Below, piece by piece: positions 32,720 through 45,200 of a stretch of 64,000 nt of DNA. The DNA is from Corythucha ciliata (Eukaryota > Arthropoda > Insecta > Hemiptera > Tingidae). The position numbers and the translations under genes were made by a program. The notes beneath the pieces are model-generated. The model was not told the origin of the DNA and did no database searches. It saw nothing but the letters and a program-made list of their open reading frames with translations. Every line of letters begins with the position of its first letter. The first letter of the stretch is position 1. The DNA lies in contig CM075939.1 of the NCBI GenBank assembly GCA_038030265.1, positions 45,551,253 to 45,615,252 of the forward strand. The letters are read 5' to 3'.

Positions 32720-35342
32720 CAATAGCGTACCAACATGGTGGTGAGAGGGGTGGACCACTCTGGTCCACAGTTCTGAAAGTACTAACCTTTTTCTCATTTT
32801 CCCCCTGTTATTCCACACGATAACCCGCGAGGTTACAAAATCTCGTGCTGGTCAGAGTCATATAACGTTTCAAGTGATATCAGCAATGAGTGTGGGCTAA
32901 CTATTCGAGAGCCCCCCCAGAGTGCTATTCTGGTAGCTCAAGCACATCAGAAATATGCGCCTCCTTGAGGGAAATTTACGACTAAAATGGAGAAAATACA
33001 TCAACCCCACTCCCACGTTTCGTTAGGTCCTTAAGCGCTCTAATGTACTGATCCGCAATTTGCAACGCGCCTAATATTCGTGGCCATAACTGCGAAAAAG
33101 CGCTGGTTCGTGGTCTCACGATGCAACTTCCAGGCCGAAATTGAGAAAAATTCAACGATTCGACGGCCATTCCACGGCTAAAATGTAGACATCAATGCAA
33201 AAATGTTGTTTCTGGGCCAAGCCCGGCTACGATTGAGAATGAAGATACACGCTACTAAATCAAGGATGTACAAGTAAACAAAAATCGTGGCAATTATTGC
33301 CAAAAACAACGCTAATATGAGTTTAAATTGGACCAAAATGGCAAATTCACAACTCAAATGGCGAAAAATCGTCTATTAATAAAAAAAAAGAATAGATAAT
33401 GTGCTAATTCGCTGCAAAATTATCAGAAAACGCTATTTCACAGCTGAAATGAAGAAAAATCACTAATTCACGGCTGAAATTGAGAAAACGAAAATCTGTA
33501 TAGCTTCTGAAAGAATCAAGGCTCAAACTGAGAAACAGCGCTAATCCGTAGAAAAAATTTGCTCACATGGGGCTAAAACCTAAAAAAACAACGCGGCTAG
33601 AATTGACAAAAATATTAATTAGCGCGGCCAACATTAAGAAAAACACTAATTTTCAACTCAAACTGAGAAAAAAGTGATAATTCGCTGCTAAAAATGATAA
33701 AATGGCTAATCTGCAGCTGAAAATGAGGAAAACGCCAAATCGTGGCTTAAATGGAGAAAATCGCCAATACAAACGAAAGAATCTCTACTGCACTGCTAAA
33801 ATTGATTAAAAGCGCTAACTCGTGGCCAAAATTGGTTGAAGTCACTAAATCTTGAAAAATAGCTTCTGTTCGAGGCTAAAACTAAACAATAAACGCTAAT
33901 CCATAGTAAAAATTGAAGGAAAAATGCCAACGTGGGACTGAAGTGCAATAAAAAACGCAGCTGATATTTAGAAATTCACTATAATTAACCTGTCATAAAT
34001 AAATAAAAAGTCTCGTTTTCAGCTCAAATTGGGAAAAAGCGTTATTCCCGGCTAAAAATATTGAGGAAATCACCAATTCGTGGATAAAACTAAGGTAATT
34101 CGCGAATTCACAGGTTAGAAACGCTTCAAAGCAGCTAAAATTTAAAAAAACGCGAATTCGCGACTAAAATTGAGGAAAATAATCGCGGATAAAGTGTGTT
34201 GGAATTTCTAATTCCGCCTTCTGACGACAACTTTGTGGCTAAAATTGAGATAAATGGCAAATTCATGGCTATAACTGATTCACGGCTAGAACTGAGATGA
34301 AGCCCTATTCTACGTATAGTTAAAATCGAAAAAACATACTAGTGCGGTGCCAAAATGTAAAAGAACCCGGCAATTTGCGGCTAATATCGAGAAAATCAGT
34401 AATTATTCTGGCTAGAATAAAGAGAAAAGTTAATTTTCAGCCTAAATTGAAACAAAAAGTGTTAATTCACTGTCAAAAATTGAAGAATTGCCGATTTACA
34501 GTAAAAAATATCGGAAAACGCCAATTCGTGGCTTAAATGAACAAAATTCGCTAATACACGGGCTATAAATAGCTACTGCACTGCTAACATTACGAAATAG
34601 CGCTAATTCACGGCTAAAATGTAGCCAAATTTCAATTTGCGTCAAAAATTGGAAATACGCTAATTCGCGGCTTCCTCGGGCAACTTTGAGGCTAAAATTG
34701 AGAAAAAGCGCTAATTTATGGCTATGAGTGAAAAACTCGCAAATTCGCGGCTAAAACTGAGACGAAATCGCTATTCCGCAGCGTATGGTTATGGTGAACA
34801 AAAAATGCTAATTTGTGGTAAACATTTCGAGAAAACCGGTATTTTACGGCTAATATTGAGTAATTTTCAGCTCATACTGAGTAAAGCGCTAGAAAGAATA
34901 GCTAATTTGCAGCTAAAATTGTGAAAAACGCCAACTCGAGGAAAGTTAAAGAAACAGCGCTGATTCACAGGATAAAAAATCTACTTTGCTGCTAAAGTTG
35001 GGGAAAAGCGCATATTTATGTCTATAAGGTGAGGGGGATTACCCCGCTAATCCGTTGCTAATTTGCGGCGAAAAGCGCTAACTTGGTGTTAAAGTTGACA
35101 AAAAGCACTCATTCGCGGCTAAAATGGAGAAATTCGCGGTTTAAACTTGGCATAAGCGCTGTTTAGCGGATAGGTTGTGGAAATAGGGGTAATTTGCCTA
35201 CAATATAATGGAAAAGGCCTTGGCTAAAATTAGGAGAAGGCCTTAGAGGTTACCAATAGAGGTTTTTATGTATAGTTGGAGACTTTTAGGGGCCTCTTGA
35301 AGATTTCCGCCCCGGGCCCCGATACTCATAGGTCCGCCAGTG
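32720..35342. repeat. Degenerate array C (about 30-bp unit) in a transposon-like unit
   Basis: Begins CAATAGCGTACC and ends with GGTCCGCCAGTG, whose reverse complement is CACTGGCGGACC; the ends agree at about 8 of 12 positions. The interior from about 33000 is filled with imperfect copies of a unit whose core is GCTAAAATTGAGAAAAAGCG followed by CTAATTCGCG. Similar head, array and tail words occur at 50554 onward, 58700-59210 and 59991-62310. No matching flanking duplication was found, so the borders are provisional. Confidence 0.6.
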
Positions 35343-35810
35343 GCCCTTGTTCTTATTTTCAGCCGTCAAATTAGCTCTTGTTCTTAATTTTGGCCATGAA
35401 TGTGCGTTTTTTTTGTTATTTTTCACATTTAGGCGTGCAAGTTAGCGCTTTTTCCCCATTTTAGCAGAGAGTTCTTAATTTTAGGGTGCCGGGTTGATTT
35501 TGTCTGCGTCGGTAAATTAGGATGCCCGGCAAATTTAGTTTTTTTTTTTTTTTCAAAATTTCACCGCGCATTAGAGCTTTTTCGAAATTATTTCACGTTT
35601 AGCCACGAGTTAGCACTTTTTCTTAATTCTAGCCATGTAGTCATTTTTCATTTAGCTGGATCATAAAATTGACATTATTTTGGTGGGTTGATCCATTTGT
35701 AGCTCCCTGAACTACGCCACGGGCTATCACTGATAACTTCAACTCGTGACAGGAGACTTTTTACTCTCTAAAAACGCAATTAAAACATAATTTATGTCAA
35801 ATTCATTTAT
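35343..35810. other. Spacer with array C units in reverse
   Basis: Short reverse-oriented array C words (TTTTTCTTAATTTTAGCC type) up to about 35650, then unique-looking AT-rich sequence. No gene seen. Confidence 0.5.
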
Positions 35811-36038
35811 TGCATGCATGAAACTGTAGCCGTAGGAGCCTACGTTGTCTGTCTTCCCTCGTTGAGGTGCGTTAGAAACGACCGGTTTCGGCTGCTCGCC
35901 ATCTTCAGCGTCTGTAAGTACAACTGAAACTTACAGACGCTGAAGATGGCGAGCAGCCGAAACCGGTTCGTTTCTAACGCACCTCAACGAGGGAAGACAG
36001 ACAACGTAGGCTCCTACGACTACAGTTTCATGCATGCA
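35811..36038. repeat. Near-perfect palindrome, arms of about 109 bp
   Basis: Left arm 35811-35919 and right arm 35929-36038 are reverse complements with one mismatch and one indel; the spacer is 9 bases. Both arms start from TGCATGCA at the outside. The inner part reads, outward from the centre, CAGACGCTGAAGATGGCGAG then CAGCCGAAACCGG. Such snapback units occur at ends of some retroelements and as MITEs; function unknown. Confidence 0.92.
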
Positions 36039-36458
36039 TTACCTACTAACACTCGTAGTCTAAGCGACCATACTAAAAATATCAATTCAAATTCAGTTTT
36101 CAAATTGCTAGAGTTGGGACGAGAAGTTTCATAAATCTGTCACTATGTGTACCTGAAAGCAGCACCTGCCGGGCCTCTGATAAGGGAAAATAAAGTGCAA
36201 TTTAAAATACATCAAATACTGCAGAGAGGATCGACTAATTGATAATATCTTACTCGAACCGTCTGAAATAAATAAAAAGCAAACGTTTTATTCATTTTCA
36301 CTGGCAAATTAGTCCTAGTTTTTGTGTGTTCCAGGAAACTGGCTCACATGAAAGGGCCTAGACTTATTTACATTGAAGACGGCCTAATTTCAGTCTAGGA
36401 AAGTGGAAAAACGTGGTTCCCCATATTTGAGACACGAAAGTGAAGCTAGCAGCCAAAA
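36039..36458. other. Spacer before the foldback-type element
   Basis: No gene recognised. The last bases (36446-36458) read CTAGCAGCCAAAA, a partial extra copy of the element's outermost end. Confidence 0.5.
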
Positions 36459-36691
36459 CTAGCAGCCAAAAAATATATCGATTGTGCGCCATTTCGATAT
36501 AATCGATTATACCGATTATTGAGGATGTACGTCTAGGGGCAGCCAAGCAAGATAATAACAAAGTCACAACAACTGGTTCATGTACTTCGCGACGTGATTA
36601 TCATTACTTCAGTGTGTCTAAGAAGGCCTACAATTCATTCCATGATGGGTACACCTCAATTGATCAGAAAAACGTATTTTGACCAAGCAGC

Positions 36692-39027
36692 CGCAGTTGA
36701 ATATGAAGATTGGCCTAAATTGACCTTTGCACAAATGTAGGGGCCTGAGGAGTGATCGGATCAGAATTTTGACGGTTTCCAAGGATTCCTCGGTGAAAAA
36801 TCTAGGACCGACTATTTTTATTTTATTTTTTAAAGTCGAATTTGAGCCCAGCAGCCGCAGTTGAATATGAAGATTGGTCTAAATTGACCTTTGCACAAAG
36901 GTAGGGGCTTGAGGAGTGATCGGATCGGAATCTTGACGGATTCCCTGGATTCCTCGGTGAAAAATCTAGGACCGACTATTTTTATTTTATTTTTTAAAGT
37001 CGAATTTGAGCCCAGCAGCCGCACCTGAATTTGATGATTGGCCTAAATTGACCTTTGCACAAATGTAGGGGCCTGAGGAGTGATCGGATCGGAATTTTGA
37101 CGGTTTCCCGGGATTCCTCGGTGAAAAGTCTAGGACCGACTATTTTTATTTTATTTTTTAAAGTTGAATTTGAGCCCAGCAGCCGCAGTTGAATATGAAG
37201 ATTGGCCTAAATTGACCTTTGCACAAAGGTAGGGGCCTGAGGAGTGATCGGATCGGAATTTTGACGGTTTCCCTGGATTCCTCGGTGAAAAATCTAGGAC
37301 CGACTATTTTTATTTTATTTTTTAAAGTCGAATTTGAGCCCAGCAGCCGCAGTTGAATATGAAGATTGGCCTAAATTGACCTTTGCACAAAGGTAGGGGC
37401 CTGAGGAGTGATCGGATCGGAATTTTGACGGTTTCCCTGGATTCCTCGGTGAAAAATCTAGGACCGACTATTTTTATTTTATTTTTTAAAGTCGAATTTG
37501 AGCCCAGCAGCCGCAGTTGAATATGAAGATTGGCCTAAATTGACCTTTGCACAAAGGTAGGGGCCTGAGGAGTGATCGGATCGGAATTTTGACGGTTTCC
37601 CTGGATTCCTCGGTGAAAAATCTAGGACCGACTATTTTTATTTTATTTTTTAAAGTCGAATTTGAGCCCAGCAGCCGCAGTTGAATATGAAGATTGGCCT
37701 AAATTGACCTTTGCACAAAGGTAGGGGCCTGAGGAGTGATCGGATCGGAATTTTGACGGTTTCCCTGGATTCCTCGGTGAAAAATCTAGGACCGACTATT
37801 TTTATTTTATTTTTTAAAGTCGAATTTGAGCCCAGCAGCCGCAGTTGAATATGAAGATTGGCCTAAATTGACCTTTGCACAAAGGTAGGGGCCTGAGGAG
37901 TGATCGGATCGGAATTTTGACGGTTTCCCTGGATTCCTCGGTGAAAAATCTAGGACCGACTATTTTTATTTTATTTTTTAAAGTCGAATTTGAGCCCAGC
38001 AGCCGCAGTTGAATATGAAGATTGGCCTAAATTGACCTTTGCACAAAGGTAGGGGCCTGAGGAGTGATCGGATCGGAATTTTGACGGTTTCCCTGGATTC
38101 CTCGGTGAAAAATCTAGGACCGACTATTTTTATTTTATTTTTTAAAGTCGAATTTGAGCCCAGCAGCCGCAGTTGAATATGAAGATTGGCCTAAATTGAC
38201 CTTTGCACAAAGGTAGGGGCCTGAGGAGTGATCGGATCGGAATTTTGACGGTTTCCCTGGATTCCTCGGTGAAAAATCTAGGACCGACTATTTTTATTTT
38301 ATTTTTTAAAGTCGAATTTGAGCCCAGCAGCCGCAGTTGAATATGAAGATTGGCCTAAATTGACCTTTGCACAAAGGTAGGGGCCTGAGGAGTGATCGGA
38401 TCGGAATTTTGACGGTTTCCCTGGATTCCTCGGTGAAAAATCTAGGACCGACTATTTTTATTTTATTTTTTAAAGTCGAATTTGAGCCCAGCAGCCGCAG
38501 TTGAATATGAAGATTGGCCTAAATTGACCTTTGCACAAAGGTAGGGGCCTGAGGAGTGATCGGATCGGAATTTTGACGGTTTCCCGGATTCCTCGGTGAA
38601 AAATCTAGGACCGACTATTTTTATTTTATTTTTTAAAGTCGAATTTGAGCCCAGCAGCCGCAGTTGAATATGAAGATTGGCCTAAATTGACCTTTGCACA
38701 AAGGTAGGGGCCTGAGGAGTGATCGGATCGGAATTTTGACGGTTTCCCTGGATTCCTCGGTGAAAAATCTAGGACCGACTATTTTTAATTTATTTTTTAA
38801 AGTCGAATTTGAGCCCAGCAGCCGCAGTTGAATATGAATATTGGCCTAAATTGACCTTTGCACAAATGTAGGGGCCTGAGGAGTGATCGGATCGGAATTT
38901 TGACGGTTTCCCTGGATTCCTCGGTGAAAAATCTAGGACCGACTATTTTTATTTTATTTTTTAAAGTCGAATTTGAGCCCAGCAGCCGCAGTTGAATATG
39001 AAGATTGGCCTAAATTGACCTTTGCGC
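36692..39027 (+). repeat. 164-bp tandem repeat, left arm
   Basis: About 14 head-to-tail copies with a constant 164-bp step (the CCCAGCAGCCGC word at 36847, 37011, 37175, 37339, 37503 and so on; one step is 163). Central copies are almost identical, with changes concentrated in the outer copies. Each unit carries the perfect 16-base palindrome ACCTTTGCACAAAGGT. Confidence 0.96.
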
Positions 39028-41126
39028 TGCGGTACGAGGATGCCACGGGGAAGTCCGACTTTCGGAGGCGCCGTAGAAGAACAACCGGTCAAAAACGGAG
39101 TCAAGGTGCCACAGTAAACGCCCCGGAGGACCGGCGATCAGGAGCCGGATGACACAATAGAAAAGACCGGTGCTCGCACCTCGCTTAATCGTTTTCTCAT
39201 TCTGTCCTCCGAATGTCCCACGAAGACGTCCCTGCTTCCTCAGATTTTTTTCCGTGGCTGGCGTTGCCGACGAGACGACTTTCCCCGGGCTCAAGTGCTG
39301 GCCAAAAACTCACTATCCTGTTCCTGTCCCTGCGTCTTCCTTTTCATTTGGCCCTTTATTCTCCCCATTTCTTCGCTCGTACATTTCCGGCTTTACAAAC
39401 TACATAGTAACTAGCAAAAATTTAGAAATAAATAAGAAACCAATAGCCCAGCAGAGTGGCCGAGGTCGCTAGGGCGTCGACTGCCATGTCCAAGTATCGT
39501 CTGATGAGTGGGTTAGATTCCCACTACAGGCTGAATTATTTGAGCAAAGATCAACTTATGTGTAAAAAAGTTAAAAAGTAAAGTGTGTGCTTTCGCCCTC
39601 GTCCACGACACCTTAAAGGTAGTTGAACGTGAAGCCCCGTTGGTTGATATAAAACTAATATCATAGTAATAAAAATACAATAATTAAATAAATAAACACA
39701 TAAATATGTAATACAGAAATGAAAATATAAATAAGCAAATACCTATATGTATAAAAATAATATAAGTTGAATCAATAAGTAGAAAAAAATAGAGAGTATA
39801 GTGCACTCTAGAAATATAGTGATATTGATGAAATTAACGCCTACTTTGTGGAATGAAATGAACAAAATTGAACTAAAATTCGTGACGATATAATCAAGTA
39901 AACAAAATTGATTAAATTTATATTTAGAAATATAATTAAATAAAAAAACTAGTTGAAATAAGCCAAAAATTGTAAATAATCGACAATATCATAGACTTGT
40001 AAGTTATTAACTTGTCTTTCCTCTGCTCTAAAGGGAACTCTCAGATAGGCGACGACGGTTTAAGGAGCAGGCAATGGATCATTGCGAGAGGGGAGGGGGC
40101 CACTTTTTCTCATCTATGAAGCTTTTGGATAACGTGGTGGAGAAGGCCAACGTTTAACACCAACACGTATTTCAGATTCTTGAGCCCCCATCCAAAATAG
40201 TCCACCTCCTTTTCCTTTCTTCCAGGTTTTTACTTTTATACGACCTTCCTCTTCATCTCAGGAACTACCAATAAGCTGTTATTGGCGTTTTACTGAATGC
40301 ATTTCGGCTACAGACCGTAGCCCGTCATCAGCAGCTCGATCTGCTCAAAGATGAACTCATACTCCTGACACATCCAAAAGTCATCTTGTTTAAAACCCCT
40401 GGACGTGCCGATCGAGATGCTGGCTTTGACCTTTGTGTGAGCCCCCTCATTGAGTGGTGTACCTGCAATTCCGATTGGAACTGGCGGGTTTGAGAACCCC
40501 GTCAGCTCCCCTCCGTGTGGTCTATGGCCGAAGGTTGGAGTTCAAGCCGGGCAGACAGGTGAAACATAAAAGAACAGCGCCTGCGCTGTCGGGCAGAGCG
40601 CAACAGAAGCGAGGGTGGTGTGTCACCCGAAATGATTTCATGCGGCCCGAGTTCCCAAAAAAGTAAACATGAATTGTTCCTTTCATTATTCATTCATATA
40701 GCTCTTTCATATCACTGCCATTTCCTAACATTACTACCTTCTAGCAAACCGAATAATAGAATCAATTACGGAAATTAGCAACTAGAAAGGGAAAGTCTCT
40801 TTGGTTTTGAGATGGATGAGCGGAGGATCAGAGTAAGAAAATGAGACGCGCTAAACGCTTCTTCACTTGAACAAAAGACTTCAGATCAATCATATCAAAT
40901 TCGCCGGCCGCCTACTTGGGAATACATCTGGCGAGCAAAACAAATTTAGTTTCTACAGTTAACATCACTAATATGTGTGAACTCACTGTACCATATTTCG
41001 AAAATATAAATGTATTTATACACTTACAAACTTATGAAAATACAATCACTAATTCTTTAAAAACTCATTGGGTACGCATTCCATTTCACATGAACAAAGA
41101 ACAAAATAATGAAATTTAAAGATATC
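39028..41126. other. Loop between foldback arms
   Basis: About 2.1 kb of non-repeated sequence. It contains a tRNA-like SINE head (39446-39560), an AT-rich stretch (39655-40010) and a segment at 40262-40400 whose minus strand has a hammerhead-like motif. Open frames of up to about 95 codons exist (39010-39294 minus; 40454-40666 plus) but show no family signature. Confidence 0.6.
39446..39560 (+). repeat. tRNA-derived SINE-like segment
   Basis: GCAGAGTGGCCGAGGTCGCT resembles the A-box region of tRNA-Ser/Leu, and GGGTTAGATTCCCAC (39510-39524) resembles the B box GGTTCGAATCC. The expected anticodon stem does not fold well, so this is not a working tRNA gene. A SINE head is the best reading. Confidence 0.5.
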
Positions 41127-42000
41127 CACAAATTCCATTGGTCAATTTAGGCCAATCTTCATATTCAACTGCGGCTGCTGGGCTCAAATTCGACTTTAAA
41201 AAATAAAATAAAAATAGTCGGTCCTAGATTTTTCACCGAGGAATCCAGGGAAACCGTCAAAATTCCGATCCGATCACTCCTCAGGCCCCTACCTTTGTGC
41301 AAAGGTCAATTTAGGCCAATCTTCATATTCAACTGCGGCTGCTGGGCTCAAATTCGACTTTAAAAAATAAAATAAAAATAGTCGGTCCTAGATTTTTCAC
41401 CGAGGAATCCAGGGAAACCGTCAAAATTCCGATCCGATCACTCCTCAGGCCCCTACCTTTGTGCAAAGGTCAATTTAGGCCAATCTTCATATTCAACTGC
41501 GGCTGCTGGGCTCAAATTCGACTTTAAAAAATAAAATAAAAATAGTCGGTCCTAGATTTTTCACCGAGGAATCCAGGGAAACCGTCAAAATTCCGATCCG
41601 ATCACTCCTCAGGCCCCTACCTTTGTGCAAAGGTCAATTTAGGCCAATCTTCATATTCAACTGCGGCTGCTGGGCTCAAATTCGACTTTAAAAAATAAAA
41701 TAAAAATAGTCGGTCCTAGATTTTTCACCGAGGAATCCCGGGAAACCGTCAAAATTCCGATCCGATCACTCCTCAGGCCCCTACATTTGTGCAAAGGTCA
41801 ATTTAGGCCAATCTTCATATTCAACTGCGGCTGCTGGGCTCAAATTCGACTTTAAAAAATAAAATAAAAATAGTCGGTCCTAGATTTTTCACCGAGGAAT
41901 CCAGGGAAACCGTCAAAATTCCGATCCGATCACTCCTCAGGCCCCTACATTTGTGCAAAGGTCAATTTAGGCCAATCTTCATATTCAACTGCGGCTGCTT
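41127..42000 (-). repeat. 164-bp tandem repeat, right arm
   Basis: About five units in reverse complement to those at 36692-39027 and nearly identical to them. The two arms differ in copy number, as expected if units expand and contract by unequal exchange. Confidence 0.95.
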
Positions 42001-42225
42001 GGTCAAAATACGTTTTCTGATCAATTGAGGTGTATCCATCATGGAATGAATTGTAGGCCTTCTTAGACACACTGAAGTAATGATAATCACGTCGCGAAGT
42101 ACATGAACCAGCTGTTGTGAGTTTGTTATTATCTTCCTTGGCTGCCCCTAGACGTACATCCTCAATAATCGGTATAATCGATTATATCGAAATGGCGCAC
42201 AATCGATATATTTTTTGGCTGCTAG

Positions 42226-45200
42226 TGGCAGATTGGTGAAACGCACGAAACTCCTTAGAATGAACTGGTTTATTTTAATTTTTTAAATTTACTTATTTTA
42301 CGATTTTAAAACCCTGTGTAACGAGCGTAAATTAGTCCTTAGCATAGGATGGTTTGTACTTTGAAGTCCATTAAACTCTGTGGTTGGCGGGGGGGCGTGA
42401 GCATGACGAGATGTTTCATTACATAAGTTAAATTTTGGTGGTAGGGCTACTGATTTTTAAGCCGCGTTAGGCCCGTTATTATATTAATACTTGTATTTAT
42501 AATATTATTTAATATTTATGACTTATAATTAATACTTGGTTTTTTATAAGTGGAAACCCTAAAAAATGATTGATTTTCTGAACTGGCGGAGAAAGCGAAG
42601 TTAGGTTTTTTCAACAGCTTAAACCATGGTCGTAGCCAGAGGGGGGCAGGGCCGTTTTTAGGCAGGGTAGGCGATCTCCTAGGGGCCCTGACCCATGGGA
42701 GGGGGGCCCGGCTTGGAATAAAAATTATCGTTCAGGAGTTACACTCGACTTAATTTTTACAATTTTGAGGCACTTCTGTTGAAACGATTAAAAATCGTGT
42801 TCTAAAATTTTACAGAGCTAAAAATCCGAATAATTTGGTTTTTGAAGAATTCAGTCCCACGAAATTAGATTTTGCAACCACGAAAATCCGCGAAATTGGC
42901 TTTGAAAGCACGCCTTGTCTTCAAAAAGGGGTCTTGAAAGATCCAATGGATCCAAACATGTGAAAGTGAAATTGGCGTATTTGAGCTAAGCACCCGAAAT
43001 GTCCATTTTAAATAGCCAAATCAAAGAAATTTGGTTGCTAAAGTGGACAAAACCGTGGATTTTAAAAGAAGAGAAATCTGCCCAATTGACGCTTTAAAGG
43101 GGTAAATCCTGGAAATTCTATTTTTAAAACTCGCGAAAGAGAAATTGCGAAATTGCTTTTTCGAATGAAAGAAACCTCGCGAAATTGTCTTTTGAAAGTT
43201 ACGAAATTGGCTTGTCGGTTAAGCCAAACCCTCGAAATTGATATTTGAAAGAGCGGAACCCACGGAACTTGTTTATTCAATTGAGACGCCCCCCCCCCTC
43301 TCAAATGCTATTTCAAAGAGCTAAGTCCAATAAATTCGGATCTTGAAGGATCTCTCGGTACGAAACTTGAACGTGTTTCAACTTCGGCCCCCCCAGGAAC
43401 GGCGTGTCCCAATGGAGGCCACTCGTACTGCGTGCTTGCAGTCTGCCTCTACAGTTCGACAATTTTCCAATTTCGATTAAATTGATCGTGTCCCGGCCGA
43501 GTTTGTGAACATTGCCCGTCCAAGTCCTTCGTTTCAGCCGCTTGTTTGGGGCACTTTTGACGGCTAGAGAGCCGAACAGACAGGTAATTTCATTGGCCAG
43601 ACTAGAAAAATATATTTTCCATAAAAGTGCAAAATAGGTATACTGTTCGGTTTTATTAATCGCAAAAAAATCCCGCAGTTTCATGACTGAATCACCATTT
43701 TTGAACATCATTAATTGTATTGACAAATAGCCTGTTTTGGCGGGCTTTTTGGATCTTTTTGTACGTTGTAACTGTCTTGGGGTTGTAGAATTTTCATAAT
43801 GAAGGCAAAGAAATGAAAAATCTTCTCCCACTTGTTTTAATTGAACTATCGTGATCGCGGTTTCGGCAACGCCATTATTTTCAAACTAGTCAACGAATAA
43901 AACAAAACCGGTGTTGATACTTTTAGGGCACGAATCTATTTTTAGGGCGTGTAGAGTCAATTTTTTCAATTTTTCGGGGGCGAAGTAAAGGCGGGAGTGC
44001 TCAGTTTTGGCCATTCTTGGAGCGCTTTTGCCATTTTCATGGCGGAAGTCATCTGTATAGGCATTTTTAGTTTTTAGCCATTTTTAGAGTGCGTGGACGC
44101 CATGTATCCAGAAAGCCAAGGCCACTTTTCGTGCGCGAATGGTCGATTTAGCCTTTTTTAAGGCACGAATCATGTACTTTTCAGGTATTTTCATGGCTCC
44201 CTAATCGTACGTCTAGCAATTTATAAGGCACGAGAAGTCAGTTTGGCTACTATTGGAGCGACAATCGCCAGTTTTGCTATTTTTAGGTCGTAAATAGTAA
44301 GTTTCGTCATTTTTAAGGCGCGAAAATGTTCATTTTTTGGTGCGACTGTAGTCAGCTTATCCGGTTTTTTGTGGGAATACCTAGTTTAGCTATTTGAAGG
44401 ACGCGAGTGGCTATCATGCCAGTTTTTTGTAGAGTAAATCATGCAATTTCTGAAAACCCCTGCCTTTTAAACAAATAAACAAAACCTGAATCCGCGTCTC
44501 CACCGGCTGCTAGGGGGACCCTCCGATATTCCCGCCTAGGGGCTCCGCGAGGGCTAGAAACGGGCCTGGAGGGGGCCAGAGGTGGGCAGTTGCCCTCACC
44601 TATAGACTAGAAATAGCGGATTTGGTGGGGCAGCTGCCCACCCCCAGTGCCCCAGATACCGTCAAAAATTTTAAATCTAACTTGAGATTCACTACATTTT
44701 GTTTCGTCAAAATTGTCACAGGTTCTGATGCCTCAGCAATAAACTAATTTCTCGGCTGTCACCCCCTAAGAACGCCAATTTTGTGGTATTTTTGCAATAA
44801 AGGCCCGATTTCGCGGGGTGGCCTAATTCAAAAGCCACTTACGTCGTTTTTGAACAATAAAAAATCGATTTTGCAGCTCTGCCCCACAAAAAAAATTAAT
44901 TTCACAGATTTCAATGACTGACAAATCAATTTTTCTTGCAAAAAAATTAGCCATTTTCCTGGTTCTGGCCCTTTCTGAAAAACAAATTTCGAGAAATTTC
45001 ACTCCGAAAATCCGAGGATTTCACTCTCTGAAAAAAAAAGCTTTGCGGATTTTTCCAAACAAAAGGAAATGTTCACGTGTCCAGCTTGCTATAAAATCAA
45101 TTCAGGTATGGATTTTTGTCGCAATCAAACAAATGTGCTCAAATTCAGTGGCCGTTTTCGCAAGTTTTGCGCACTATAATTTCATTTCAGCTGGTTTGGC

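Larger units (their letters stand above)
36459..42225. mobile_element. Foldback-type transposable element
   Basis: The two ends are long inverted repeats. The outermost end CTAGCAGCCAAAAAATATAT at 36459 is repeated in reverse complement at 42206-42225. Inside the end sequence (about 230 bp per side, a few mismatches) each arm continues as tandem 164-bp units: about 14 in the left arm, about 5 in the right arm, in opposite orientation. A 2.1-kb loop (39028-41126) separates the arms. Long inverted repeats built from tandem units are the hallmark of foldback elements such as Drosophila FB. No transposase frame is visible in the loop and no clear target duplication. Confidence 0.8.

Noticed and set aside
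39010..39294. 95-codon minus-strand frame at the foldback loop as a transposase piece
   Set aside because: No DDE, zinc-finger or other transposase signature; begins inside the 164-bp repeat.
39446..39524. Functional tRNA gene
   Set aside because: A and B boxes are only approximate and the anticodon and acceptor stems do not pair properly.
40454..40666. 70-codon frame in the foldback loop
   Set aside because: Short, basic, no recognisable motif and no splice partners.
43313..43831. 172-codon minus-strand frame as a gene
   Set aside because: It partly overlaps array words and lacks any family signature or obvious splice sites; not strong enough to call.
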